Positions 35,086-47,329 of a DNA stretch of 64,000 nt are shown here, piece by piece (position 1 is the stretch's first letter; every line of letters starts with the position of its first letter). The DNA comes from Macrotrachela quadricornifera (lineage: Eukaryota; Rotifera; Eurotatoria; Philodinida; Philodinidae): assembly GCA_022393335.1 (NCBI GenBank), contig JAJEKB010020989.1, forward strand, positions 144,447-208,446, in the 5' to 3' direction. A program made the position numbers and the translations under genes. The notes beneath the pieces were generated by a model. The model saw only the letters and a list, made by a program, of their open reading frames with translations. It ran no database searches and was not told where the DNA came from.

Positions 35086-35298
35086 AATATCAGAGTGCGA
35101 AATTATTCACGTGAGAATTGAAAATTCATATCGAAGATGATGTGAGGGTGATCGAAAAGAAATGAAAAAATACAACGATGAATAATACGTGGAAGTCTGA
35201 AATTTTGCACATAATCCTAAATATGTTTATACATTATAATACAACTAGAGGCCCCTGTGAAAAGGTTAGACTCAAGGGAAAAAAGTGGAGCCCGTGAA

Positions 35299-35430
35299 GT
35301 GCGTGCTTCAGCTGTACCTCACTGTACTTCCCTATGTTCTCACTGTATTTTCCGATACCTCCACTGTACTTCCACATACTTCCACTGTATTTTCCTATAC
35401 TTCCACTATAATTTTCTGTACTTTCTTGTA
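35299..35430. repeat. 21-bp minisatellite
   Basis: Five consecutive units of exactly 21 bp start at 35320, 35341, 35362, 35383 and 35404, form CACTGTATTTTCCTATACTTC, with a degenerate half unit on each side. A 7-codon repeat (HCIFLYF type) results on the plus strand but has no sign of being a real protein. Confidence 0.8.
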
Positions 35431-35834
35431 CTTCGAGAGTCTGTTGTTTTCACCCTTGGTTGAACTTCAATACCAAAGAAGAAATCAATTTAACCCCTTC
35501 ACCGACGAATTTTGGACGGGCAAAATTCTTTTGGACATGAGAACTAATGATAACATTCTTCAAAATTCCCTCCTGAAGAAACAGATAAACTGTGTTACTT
35601 AATCTCGAGTAACTATGAATTAATTTCATCTATACAGTATCATTCTTCTTTCTAACATACTGATCGGTCTTAGTTTACTATAATTCTGCAACTGAAAACA
35701 AAAAAGTGGTGCACATTTGCATCAGCGCCTTCAAAAGGGTTAATAAACATCAGAAAAAATTGCATGAGTATAAAATATAATATAGATGACTGACATCTAT
35801 CTTAATAGATGGACATGTAAAGTTCCTGAAGAAG
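35431..35834. other. Intergenic, nothing recognised
   Basis: No gene, RNA or repeat recognised. Confidence 0.4.
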
Positions 35835-35997
35835 AAAAACACTTGAAAATGTGCGCTTTTTGCGAATTTATTGTCGTTAGCATTTTAACGCGTTCTTTTC
35901 CTGAAAAAAATGACAAAAGTCACGTATTTTAGGAAAAAACGCGTTAAAGTTTTAACGAAAATAAATTCACAAAAAGCGCACATTTTCAAGCGTTTTT
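35835..35997. repeat. Hairpin, about 160 bp
   Basis: CACTTGAAAATGTGCGCTTT at the left is inverted at the right (AAAGCGCACATTTTCAAG), and the arms continue inward through TGCGAATTTATT, TTTAACGCGTT and CCTGAAAA. Arms about 75 bp with roughly 85 percent complementarity and a very short loop. Confidence 0.75.
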
Positions 35998-36853
35998 ACG
36001 CTTTATTTTATCGTAGCTTGTCTGCCTGGGTGGAACTAAAAATTCTTCTGACCTCGGTTAGAAGAAATGATTCAAATAGTAAAGCGAAAAAAAAGAGAAA
36101 ATAACAGCAATGCCATTTCTAAATTGTAAGCATAACAATTAAATCATGTTTGATTCATCAAAAAACTGAATGAAATTAATCAATGTGCCATATAATTCGT
36201 CATACTTTCTGATTATTATTGTAGTTTTATCAAACTATTTATATTGTTAGAGACTTTTGTCTTACTAAGTTAACTGTTTGAAACTTTTTTAAACACATTA
36301 AATACAGGATATCCTAAAAGATCATTTTATAGACGTGTATAGCATTATTACCAGAAAAATCTTACTCCAAGATTTTCTTTTGCTGAATGAAACTACCAGC
36401 AAGCTTCTACTTGTATACGAGACAAAAATTTTATTTTTTAAATGTAGATAAAAATAATCTCAATTTTTAAAAGATGAAATATTTATAATAACATAAATAA
36501 TATATATTATATAATGTTCTATTATGATCGAACTGTGATTAACAATTGCGAAAAATTACAATGCAATTACGCATAACCGCAACGTAGTTGTTTAAAAAAT
36601 GACAAATAGGCAAATATTTGATTAAGAATCAATTATTTCTATTTGTTCCTTCTAAAAAAAAAGACAAATTCATTATATGCAGAGCAATATATTACGAATG
36701 AGAATAGCAAAATATAAGTTACGATTAATACATATTGTCTATTCATTTTAATAAGATTTATTAATCGAGAGTCTTATCGTCTATTTTCTTTAATACATGT
36801 TTAAAAAAATCAAAAATCAGAATTAAAATCAATAAATATGTCTAAATAATCAC
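35998..36853. other. Intergenic, very AT-rich
   Basis: Downstream of the minus-strand propeller gene. Long A and T runs, no coding signal. Confidence 0.4.
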
Positions 36854-38456
36854 TTAAGAATCAAGTTGAGGTAAACCAATAATATGTAATGGTACTAAAT
36901 CAGGATAAGTTCCCAATAGCCATGACATATAAAGTACTTCGTTACCTATGAGAATAGGACAATGAGCAGTGATTTTTGCATTTGATGGAACATCAATATT
37001 AATTCTATTCAATACTGTAGTCGTATCTACATGAACTCGAGCGACAAACAGAGCCGACAAATGTCCTGGTCGACCAATTGTAGACGAAGAGACAACAATA
37101 AAAGCAATTTTTGTTTCAGTATTTAGAGCAAGACAACTTGAAACGAGATTATATCGTTCAATTTCATCTTGTGAAGTAATTTGAACTTGCCAGATGGTGG
37201 ATCCATATTGATTGATTGCATAAAGATATGGAAGAACAGCAATATATGTAATTCCTTGCTGATCGTCAGCAACTGGTTGAGTAGATTGAGCAGAACTTTC
37301 ATATGGTTCATGCCATTGCCAAAGTAAATGGAAATCACCACTTGCATGAGCATCCCAACCAGAAACAATAAGTGATCCTGTTGTCATCATTGAACTAAAA
37401 TTTTGCCATACACGCGTAACAATTGCAGATTCTCGATCAAAAGAATAATATCGATTTCCTCCTGAATTAATATAAACATCTACTAATCTTGTATCTGCAC
37501 CATTGACCTTTCGAAAATGATCATCATTTCCAATCCAATAAATTCCAGTACCATCACTATTGTATATCGATTTTGTAGAACATCCAATAACTCCTCGATC
37601 AATCCAAACAACTTCTAAACTAGTCGTATTAATAACTGCTATTGATTCATTAATTACAGTAGTGAACAAATAAATTGAACCATCATTAATTGATAATGGA
37701 GATTCTAATGGTTGATAAAGTTGTTTATTTTCTACACATTCTAGAATAGGGCGATTTGTTTGACCATTAGATATACGACAAGCTTTGCCCGAATATGAAA
37801 CATTCTTAGACCAAGATGATATAAAGAAAACTTGACCACTGTGAGGTGCAATAATATTTGAAACGCCTGTATTAATCATATCAGGAATAGGTTCAAGATA
37901 TAATTTCCAACGAATTATTCCATTTGATGTCAAACAAAGCAGATAATCAGCTAAATAAAAATAAATTTAAATAAATAATCTATTTTTTCAATATAATTAT
38001 GTATGGTTACTGCTACCACTTCGTTTGCTTTTCTAATTTTATTTTAGTTATGCTTCCATTAGTCAAGAAATTTCTTTTCAATAAACTCATCTATTTTAAC
38101 TAATTTTTGTATCTTAGATAATATAGAAAGAAAAACTAATTTGTATATTAACCTGAATGAGATAGAGTTTCACTGATAAATATGTATAGATCACCATTTA
38201 TACCAACTCCTGTTCCTTGAATCGCCATTGCTTGCGATGAAGAATTGTATATAAAATGCCATGACTTGTTAGTGAAGTTCGTTGATATTGAAGGAATTAG
38301 TCGTCGTGTATTACAAGGATTTCCCATTGCATGAATCCAACTTCCTTCATAATCATTTTGTGCTTCAATAATACACCATTGAATAAGAATCGAGAATATA
38401 ATTGCGAAAAGAATGACCGTAATATTCCACAAATGCATATTTTTCTTTTTTTTCAA
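36854..38456 (-). CDS. PQQ-like beta-propeller protein with N-terminal membrane or signal segment
   Basis: Exon 1 is 38456-38153, intron 38152-37951 (202 bp, GT-AG), exon 2 is 37950-36854; the phase-1 junction codes Ala and the product is 466 residues. A hydrophobic helix near the start (WNITVILFAIIFSILIQW) acts as signal peptide or type II anchor. The rest shows repeated beta-propeller strand patterns: DYLLCLTSNGIIRWKLYLE, GQVFFISSW, GSIYLFTTV, YNSDGTGIYWIGND, GITYIAVLPYLYAINQYGS (the best PQQ-like blade), and STIWQVQI. I infer an extracellular or lumenal PQQ-like (pyrrolo-quinoline quinone repeat) fold. No cofactor-binding or catalytic residues can be named, so function is unknown. Several N-x-S/T sites agree with secretion. 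Confidence 0.75.
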
Positions 38457-39240
38457 TTTATCTCTTCATTTATAATATATAATAACCTATTTTTCAGACG
38501 GATGGTCTTTTTTCTCATAGTTACACTTTTATTTTAAGACTAATAATTGTCTTGTAATGACAATGTTATTTTCACACAATAGAATAGATGACATGCGAAA
38601 ATTATTCTTAGGTTGTCTTTATTCTTCATTTATTAGAAACAATATTTAATTCCATTGAAAATTTATGTTTGTATTATACAACAGAAAATAAAAATGTTAG
38701 CATCAAAATTCTTTCTTCTATGTTGATATGCATTGATATAACACAGGAGACAATCTCCTCAATTTGATCGATAGCAGCAAATGTTGTTTGAACTATGAAG
38801 TGAAACAATTCTGCTATTTGGCTCTTTAAAAAAAACTTTAAAATAATGTTATCTTATTTTATGTTCTTTTTTTAGTTCATTTAATAGATTTATAGTGTTT
38901 ATCCATTATAAACAAGGTTTTATACGCAATTATTTTTACTTCCTACTCGTGAACTATTATTGTATTATTATCGCTATTCTTCGTATGGAATCACACAAGA
39001 TAAAAATGTGATAGTTTTAAAAGTTATTTGACATCAAACAAAACTGTTAGATTTACTATTCAAATATATTCAGAATGAAATTTCAAAAGTGCTTTTTCGA
39101 ATGCCAATATTCAAGAAAATTTTGATCACTTCATTAAACATTTACATGATTTTATAAAATTATTTATTCTCTTTCAAAGGATAAAAAAAGCTTCAGCATT
39201 CTCTCTAGCTGCATTCAATGAACAATATTATAAATATTAA
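38457..39240. other. Intergenic, nothing recognised
   Basis: Upstream of the propeller gene and downstream of the CDC123-like gene. AT-rich, no coding or RNA signal. Confidence 0.4.
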
Positions 39241-40485
39241 TTATGACGAAATTTGCGTTTGTATTTCATTTAAAAACGTATAATATGGTTTACGATCAAC
39301 ATCATCAACAACTAAATTATCCTCTATATTTAGTTTATTTTCTTGAAAAATAAATGTAACATATTCATTAATATTTGGCAAATAATTTGATCGTATACGT
39401 ATTTCTATTTCATTTAATTGTCCTGTTAATTGATTAATATCTGTATTCCAATCAAATAAGCTTGCACCAGTACTTGTTGCAAACGGATTTAATTCAATAA
39501 CAATACATTCAAATTCATTAGATAATTTATTATCAATTAATCCTATATCAATTATATAATTATGATATGTATCATTAAATGGTTGAAAAAGTGGTTGAAT
39601 TATTTCTTGCCAATATTTAATAATTGTATTTTTAATTTGTTGAATTATTTCATCATTTTGTAAATGATAAAATTTACAATAATGATTGTATTGTGATATT
39701 GCAGTTAATTTTGATTGATAAACAAAACAACGAAATTCCATTGATGGATCTAATAAATTATTCCATTGACGAATTATTATATGATTATTCCATTCATAAA
39801 GTTGGATATTATTAAGATTACGATCTTTATTATTTTGAATTTCTTCACATCTAAGTGCATCTAATAAATCAATAAAAACTCTTTCACTTGATAAAATAAG
39901 ATTTAATGCTTCAAATTCATTTGTAACTTGTAAAGATTGAAATTGTGCATAACAATAAGCAATTAACTGTATATTTGCTTTACCTTCAATGGTATCATAT
40001 TCATTTGGATATTTAATTTGTAATCTATTTAATTCATCATGATAAATTTGAATTAATTTTTGTAAATTTAAAGGATCTCCATCTTTTGGACTTCGTGCAC
40101 TTAAACGAATAAACATACTATTAATTTGTAATTGATTTGTTTTTAAATGAAGTATTTTCTCTTTTAATTGATCTTGTATTGATTGAATTAATTGTATATC
40201 ATTGGATTTTAAGAATTTTTTTGAATTATAACGAGTTTGATAATAATTAACAAAAGCTTGAGCAATTGATGAAGATATTGGAATAAATTCAGTATAAAAT
40301 GTTTGACATTGTAAAATTTTATACCATGCTTCAACATCAAAATGAATGTGTTCACATCTCTTTAATAATTTTCTATTATATAATAATGTTGAAATATTGT
40401 CAGCATTGTTATGATCAGTTTTAGTAATTGATGTCGATTTATCGTCAATACTATTTCTCCGTATCAAACTTCCTATTTGTCCCAT
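39241..40485 (-). CDS. CDC123/D123-family ATP-grasp protein with N-myristoylation motif
   Basis: Single exon, 414 residues, full-length start at ATG 40483-40485. Family landmarks in order: MFIRLSARSPKD (124-135), SMEFRCFVYQSKLTAISQYNHYC (248-270), NYIIDIGL (309-316), and IVIELNPFATSTGASLFDW (328-346), the last matching the DFNPF...SLLFTW block of CDC123. CDC123 is an ATP-grasp chaperone that assembles the eIF2 alpha-gamma complex in the cytosol. This protein is longer than the usual 330-340 residues and begins MGQIGS, a consensus for N-terminal myristoylation (Gly2, Ser6), which the canonical protein lacks. I infer a divergent paralogue, perhaps membrane-attached, not necessarily the essential eIF2 factor. 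Codon usage is extremely AT-rich. Confidence 0.85.
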   Translation of the reverse strand: MGQIGSLIRRNSIDDKSTSITKTDHNNADNISTLLYNRKLLKRCEHIHFDVEAWYKILQCQTFYTEFIPISSSIAQAFVNYYQTRYNSKKFLKSNDIQLIQSIQDQLKEKILHLKTNQLQINSMFIRLSARSPKDGDPLNLQKLIQIYHDELNRLQIKYPNEYDTIEGKANIQLIAYCYAQFQSLQVTNEFEALNLILSSERVFIDLLDALRCEEIQNNKDRNLNNIQLYEWNNHIIIRQWNNLLDPSMEFRCFVYQSKLTAISQYNHYCKFYHLQNDEIIQQIKNTIIKYWQEIIQPLFQPFNDTYHNYIIDIGLIDNKLSNEFECIVIELNPFATSTGASLFDWNTDINQLTGQLNEIEIRIRSNYLPNINEYVTFIFQENKLNIEDNLVVDDVDRKPYYTFLNEIQTQISS

Positions 40486-42092
40486 TATTATTACTACTGT
40501 ATTAATTGCAAAGTAATTTCAGTTAGATGTACCTATGATAGAATTAATAATTGAGAAAGATTTTTATCGAGTCATATGAAAATTACAATACAGATTGTTT
40601 TTTTTTTAATATTTCTGATTCATCGATATGAATCATATTTATTTGCATAAGGTGTTGTTTTTTTTTCTTATATTCTTCTTTTTCTTTCATCGTTAAATAA
40701 TGACATCTTTTATAAAACATCCAATATAAACAATATTTTGTTTTTTAATAATAACTTTAATTCTATATAATCAATTAATATGAATAAAATATCTTATTAT
40801 GAAAATAAAGAATAGTTTTAAACCTTTCTAATGTATTTTTGAAAGATAGATGTCGAAAATGGTACATGTGTAGAATGAGCATACTCTCGCCTTCATCTTC
40901 ATTCTGATTAAAGATAGGGTCTAGAAATTGAAATTGTCGGTAACATGGCACAAACAACGAATTTTTTACTAAAATTAACCAGGTAACTATGGTACAAATG
41001 ATCATCTGAAGACTGACGTAAATGAAGCCATAATAATCATGGGTAAAATGATAATGAAATAACTATAATTCAGATAGTGGTGTAAAACGATTTACTAAAG
41101 CATTTAATTGGTAAGAATCAGACCAATTCTATCAGTCTAGGGCTAAGTGAATCGTCTAACGATGAACGTTACTTGTGTGAAATACGTTAATTGAATGTGA
41201 TGGTATGCTTATTCTGCACATGCACCCTCATCGCAATATAACACAAAATACAGACTCACAGGAAATTTAAATCAATTCGAAGATCAGCTAATTATATCAT
41301 TTAAATAACGATTATTGTACAAACGTTGTTTAATTTTTTTTCTTTTCATCTGTAAGTAACCATTTCTCCTATCTATGAATAAAAGTTAGTTACAAGCACA
41401 TTTTATGTAAAATGAAAAAATGTCAAAAACATTCAAAAATGCATAATTTGAAAATAACGAACTTCTGTAATAAAAGATATGAATATTATTGTTCAATAAA
41501 TAAATTGTTGCCAAGCAATGCGAAGAATTTTCGTTAGTAAATATTTGAATTATTGCAAAGACATCAAATGATAATCCTATTTAAAAAGCATTACCGTTTT
41601 CGTACAATGATTTATACGATTCAGATACGCATCATTTAACATAAGTGCTTTGACAATAATAACTTAAATGTGACAGAATTTTGATTTTTCTTCATTAGTT
41701 TAACAGATAATGGTATGAAACATAAATACTACATCAACTCCTTGCTTCTCAAGAGTCAATGGCATGGGCATTTGTAGCTCCACTACAAAAAATATAAGAA
41801 AACATGTAATTGAAAAATATTCAGAACTATTTTAATAATAGTCTTCATGAGCTATCAATTCATAAAAAGAATATTTCCTTCCATAGCTTCGTCATCGAAA
41901 TATGAACCATATAAAGTTCCGAATTAAAAAAAAAGTAATTTTTTTAATCGAAGTTTTCTCTATCTACAAATAACAGATTTTCATTACTGAGGAAGATTAA
42001 TTAAAAATTAACGCACCATATATTGAATAGAAAAAAAAATCATTACTAAACTGTATAATTAGTGAAAAATCACATTTTTAGAATCTACTTTC
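40486..42092. other. Intergenic, nothing recognised
   Basis: AT-rich; frames such as 40775-41005 (minus) lack any recognisable feature. Confidence 0.45.
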
Positions 42093-42163
42093 GCCGCGGT
42101 AGTATAATGGTAGTACATCCGGTTGTGGTCCGGATAACGCAGGTTCGATTCCTGCCCGTGGCA
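42093..42163 (+). tRNA. tRNA-His (anticodon GTG)
   Basis: A 71-nt cloverleaf: acceptor stem GCCGCGG pairs with CCGTGGC (one G-T), D-arm region TAGTATAATGGTAGTA, anticodon stem TCCGG/CCGGA with loop TTGTGGT (GTG), and T arm GCAGGTTCGATTCCTGC, then discriminator A. Internal promoters are A box TAGTATAATGG and B box GGTTCGATTCC. No intron. CCA is not encoded, as expected for a eukaryote. Confidence 0.95.
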
Positions 42164-42169
42164 TATAAA

Positions 42170-42181
42170 TTTTTCTTTTTT
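42170..42181 (+). terminator. Pol III T-run terminator
   Basis: Two runs of five or six T beginning 7 bases after the tRNA-His end. Confidence 0.7.
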
Positions 42182-43792
42182 GATAAAAATTATCAAATAT
42201 AAGAAAAAAAAATTTGGATGAAAGAGTAACTATACAGAATGTCAAAAAATACTAAATTGTTTAATTAGAACAGTATTTAAATAACAACGTATAAGAAAAA
42301 AATGTAGAATTTTTCTTTTTATTCAGAATAAATCCAGTCAAAAATATTAACACAATTCGTTCTTTCTTTTGATTTTGTTATTTATTTTTCTACTTAGAGA
42401 TACTCAAAAGTAGTGGCGGAGATAACTTATTTTCTTATAGAAAGCTTATGAATATTTTCTTCTTTTATCGAATTATAGAGAAAACGACACTATTTTTCTA
42501 TGCTATCTGATTACTCTTCAACTAATAAAATTTCGATAGAAACTGTTTGTTTGCTGAAAATTTAACTAAAATAGCTATACTTTGCATTTCATTTTTAAAT
42601 CGTTAATATGTTGTATCAGAAAATAGAATATACCATATTAATATGCAGCGTAAAAAGCTGTACAATCTACAAAGCAAAGCTTATTTTAATTGTTTGCGTT
42701 TTGTTTTTAGAAAAAGGCAAAATTTTATGCAATCAATTTTCTATATTTTATAAAACAAGTAGTCTTATGTAAATTTTAGAGCTTTTCTCATTGCATATTA
42801 TTGTGGTATATTCTATTTTTTTTTGATACAATATGTTAAGGATTGAAAACTGAATTGAAATTTTATTTTTATATTATTACTTGAAGAATAATCAAATACA
42901 GAATAATTTTCCTAATAAGTGTTCGAGCACGAACATTGAAGATGATCTGGTTTTTTATAGAGAAAAATTATCTAATAAATGAAAAATAGTGCATATTATC
43001 CATGAAGTCTTTGAAAAAGTTTTAAATATATCGTCACGTTTAAAAGGTAATTTTACTTCTTCTATTTCTATTCATAAAAAAGATTTTGTTGTTCTTGTGT
43101 TTCAAATTGCTAAAAATCGTTCTAATTAATTATTATGAACTGGATTCTGCATGAAAATATTTCGACACAAATAGATTCTTGACATTTACTAATAATTGTT
43201 ATTTTAATCAATATCGGATACATTGCATTATCGAACCTTGTTCAAAATTTCGTCACATAAGACTTCTATTCAGTTTCCCATAGCATTTTGTTTATTGTTT
43301 CGATACTTTCGGATTAGATATTCAGTACTTTGTGTTATTCATCATTTCCAATAGGATCTAGTTTTTCAACTTTCGAAAAAAAACTAGTATAAAACCAATA
43401 TTCGTACGAAGTGATGTTGAGTCTATATATGCAGATTACTATGCTGCAGCATCCCGATAGTTTCACGTAAGAACAACTTTGAAGCACTGCTATTCAGATT
43501 TAAAAACAATTATATTGATACATATTTTGAAATAGATCTCATAGTTTTTGCTGGTATCGATTTCCACTATCATCATATTGTTCTTCCAAGCATTTCTTTA
43601 CAACAAGTTTTACTGATACTGAAATTCAAATAAACATCTGTTCTTTTCAGCTCACGTGATTGACAGAAAAAGAACTCGTATATGAAACATAAAGACGTCA
43701 ATAACTGAACAGATAGATGAATGATACGTAGATCACAATCAAATATACTGCTTAAAACAGATAGTATTTATGAGAATTGTTCGCGCTTAATT
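42182..43792. other. Intergenic, very AT-rich
   Basis: No gene or repeat recognised between the tRNA and the 3' end of the B-box gene. Confidence 0.45.
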
Positions 43793-46700
43793 TTAATGTT
43801 CAATGACAATGTGGGGTCCACTTTCGCTGCATCTATTCGATTCATGCTCAAGTGAATAACAGCAGGACCAATGTTGTCGGCCAATAGATGCCTTTAAGCC
43901 CAAATTAAAACCACATTTCAAAAAGGAACAATCTTCGTATTTTGCATGCCACGTTCCACTATGAATGCAATCACCGCCGCCATTATTATCCATGAAAAAT
44001 TCACGGCCACATCTTTGGCAAGTACAATCCTGAATTAAACGAAAAAAACATCTTAGATTCGAAGTCATACTAGTCCTTTGTAGAAATATTGGTTCCTATC
44101 AAGGCCAATACAGTTCTAGTACCAAAAAAGTGAATAAACGTGCACAAAAATAGCTTTCTCATATGGAATTGTAAATTTGAATGGAATGATAGAGAATTTC
44201 TTACCTTCATGTTGACCGGTGAAATTGTTTCTGTTGATACTTTTGTGTTATGCAACATATTCTCTTGTGCATGCTGCAGACAATATATGCTGTATTCTAA
44301 ATAAATAAATATATTCTAGACTGATGTTAACAAATATTGAATGCATTGAATCAAGTGAGTCATCGAAAAGAAATGGCAGCAATGGAAAACATACTATGAA
44401 TTTCATTGCACCAATTTTATTTTTGCTCAGCTTTCCTACGAAATGCAGTTTGTAAGAAAAATACTCAAAAAGAGAAATTCTTGATATTCAGCAAGTCTTT
44501 CGCACTTTTCTTCAAAAATACATACGCGATTCACTGTAAACTTTTATTGAGAATCAGTGCAAGACATTGTATCGAATTGAGAGTGTTTTATGGAAAGAAA
44601 AATTTTTTGTTTTTCGAATGATTCTTCCAAGATACTTCTGTTCATGTACATCAGATTCAAAGCCTTCGGAAAAACAAATGTGTTGTTCGATAATCTTAAT
44701 TTTGGTAGAAAAGGAAAATATCGGAAAATAAATAGGTTGAAAGAAGAAGAGATGTAGTACAGATGTAGACATTTTGTTTTATTCTATTCTACATAGGACA
44801 TACTAAAAGTTTTTTCATCCGCTTCTTCTGAAAGCCTAAGTTTGGATTCAAGTATTCTATTATAATGCTAAGACATATTTAGAATTATGGTTCAAATTTC
44901 AGATTTAAATGTCTTATTCTTGGCTGCTGTCCATCATTTCTTTTATGTTAGTAGCATACCATCTTTTATACACTACGTAACGGATGACTTATAACAAACG
45001 ATAGAACTTTGTATTTCATATTTTGTTTCCTGAGAACATCTTATTCAAAAAAACAAAATATACTAGAAGATGCAGTGCGAATGGCTCTACAATCTAACGT
45101 ATATCCTAATTGTGTGCTCTTAGTTTCAAAATAAACAATTCTCGATGCTGTTGCGAAAACCACTCCAGAGAATTTTGCTTCTTTTTGAAAATGAATCTAT
45201 GTGATCATTTTCTTAAGTATTTCGCAACAGTTAGGTCGTAACTGTGATGCAATAATCAAATTAACATTATATGACTTATAACTAATCTATGTAGAATAAA
45301 TTCATATTCCATCACTAGTAATGCTACGACGTAACTGACATGATCGAACAACATTTCATGAAATTTTTAAAGCAATCTCTGATGGTATCCTCATTTTTCG
45401 ACTTTAACGGATGCTCAGCAATTTTACGTTAGTGAAGTTAGCGGCAGATTCGACTTTTTTCAGCAAACATTCGTTTATTTATCTGTGCTTAAGCAATTCA
45501 TCAGTGTGCCTTACATAACTTGGTGAGCTCTAGTCAATGGTGCAGTCAGATTTTCCATAGGCTAAAATGTGATCCAAAATATCTCACAATACTGTATATT
45601 CGAGTAAAAGCTACTCATATTCACTGTGTCAATTCTGATAATACTTGTGTCTAATGTAACTCAATGAGCTCTATCCAACAGTATACTCAGTTGATTAACA
45701 GCTCAATGTATAGTTTTTGGATTACTGGATGACTTCAGAAGAAATCTGAAAACCAAACTTTGAACTACCAATGAATATGAATAGTTTTTACTCGAATATG
45801 CTGCCAGAATTTTATTGAGAAAATACAGCATTGTGAGATTCTCTGGGGTTACACAGTGAACCATGAAAAATCTGATTGCACCATTGAATAGAGCACGTCA
45901 AGTTATATAAGACACACATAAATGAGTGAACGTTTACTGAAAAAAGTCGAGTCTGCCTCTAACTTTACCGATATGAAATTTCCTGCAAATACTATAAGAT
46001 GAAACGAAGCATTCTTTTTTTAATTTTAACTCGGTATAGGGTTACCAAAAATAATAGGTTAATAGAGAAGTCATAGTTCTAATGAAATAAAAAACAAACC
46101 AAAAATATGGGATGAGTTCAAGTAGATTCATCAACACCTTTAAAGGGCTAACAAATTGTTAAAAAGGACCGAACTTAGTATAAATAATCCAATAAGACGC
46201 TCAAAAGCAAAGTTAAAATTACGATTGCATCGTTTGTCAAGGGTAGTAAGCATGATATTATATGACTGTTATTCTATAGTTTCGCTTCTTTGAACACTCT
46301 AATCTTTCGACATGATTACATTTAATATTGGTTTGAAGAATTCTATTGTTCATCTCAATATTTTTTATCGTTCAAGCACAAATATTTATTCATAGCACAG
46401 GTCTTCAATTCCGAAAGTTTTCAGACATTGTCCACGAAAAATGTAATAAAAATTCACCGATTTAACAAAAACATATTATTTTTCTAAGCGTAAAGACGCA
46501 TTGAAAAAGCTGTTTCTAGTGAAATCTCAGACGTGTTTCTTCATTAGAAAGGGTTTAACATAGAATAATATTTGAAATCTTGTTAAAAACCGCTTTTCAA
46601 CATATCTAAACGCGGATAAAAAATAACATCTTTAGTCTCTAAGACATTTAATTATTATCCGTTTTGTACATGAGTAATTATAAGCAGTAAAAATTCGGAG

Positions 46701-47329
46701 GATTTTGATCAACATATGCAAGAGATATCTTGAAGTTTCGGAACGCAAAATCACCTACCTTGTCCTGATACACTGGCAGTTTCTTCGGATGATCTGATTG
46801 CTCCATCCGTTGTCTCAGTTTGCCGTACTTGAATTAGACGAATAACAGATTGTGACTTGTCACCATCGTCAACAATACAAATAGTTGATGGTTTCTCAAG
46901 TATCTCTCGTATTTCCTTCATTCTTTCCATCCATTTTTTCAAATCAATTTCTGTGTAATCTTCTGATTCACGACCGAATTTTAATTCATTAGTCACTTGA
47001 TCTAGCGATAGCTGCAATCGATTCCTGTAATAATCGAGATATTTTCGTATATCTATTCGAGCTTGTTCTGCTGCTTCTTGAATCTTTTTAATCGATGTAC
47101 ACTCCCAATCATTCACATACGATAAAAGATCATGTGCATTATTGTCTTGGATCAGATCTCGCTGGAGTATATCATGTTCTTGTCCTAAATCGTCCATTCC
47201 TGTAGCAAGCTCTTGTCGATGTTCGTTGAAATGTTTTGCACAAAACCATTGTTGACATCCACCACAAGTAGCGACTCCTCCACCTTTATTACATTTGATA
47301 CATGGTTGTTTGGCAGTAATAGATGCCAT
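43793..47329 (-). CDS. B-box-like zinc finger protein with coiled coil and Cys-rich C-terminus
   Basis: Three exons, 47329-46759, 44296-44205 and 44029-43793, join in consistent phases (1, then 0) to give 299 residues; introns are 2462 and 175 bp. Residues 10-37 form a B-box-like cluster, C-x2-C-x8-C-x2-C-x4-C-x2-H-x3-H. Residues 45-160 are charged and helical, probably coiled coil, with LSYVNDWECTSIKKIQEAAEQ and RKYLDYYRNRLQLS. After a short exon the C-terminus has CTCQRCG, DCIHSGTWH and WSCCYSLEHESNRC, a likely second zinc-binding module. TRIM-like without a RING; such B-box proteins are abundant in bdelloids. Role unknown. The middle exon is supported only by splice signals and phase. Intron 1 contains a long palindrome. 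Confidence 0.7.
45427..45970. repeat. Long palindrome inside intron 1 of the B-box gene
   Basis: Left arm 45427-45650 and right arm 45765-45970 are reverse complements: AAGTTAGCGGCAGATTCGAC versus GTCGAGTCTGCCTCTAACTTT at the ends, then TTTTTTCAG(C/T)AAAC, TCAATGGTGCA, TCTCACAAT(A/G)CTGTAT and TATTCGAGTAAAA. A spacer of about 110 bp separates them. Non-coding fold-back element; it accounts for part of the unusually long intron. Confidence 0.8.
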
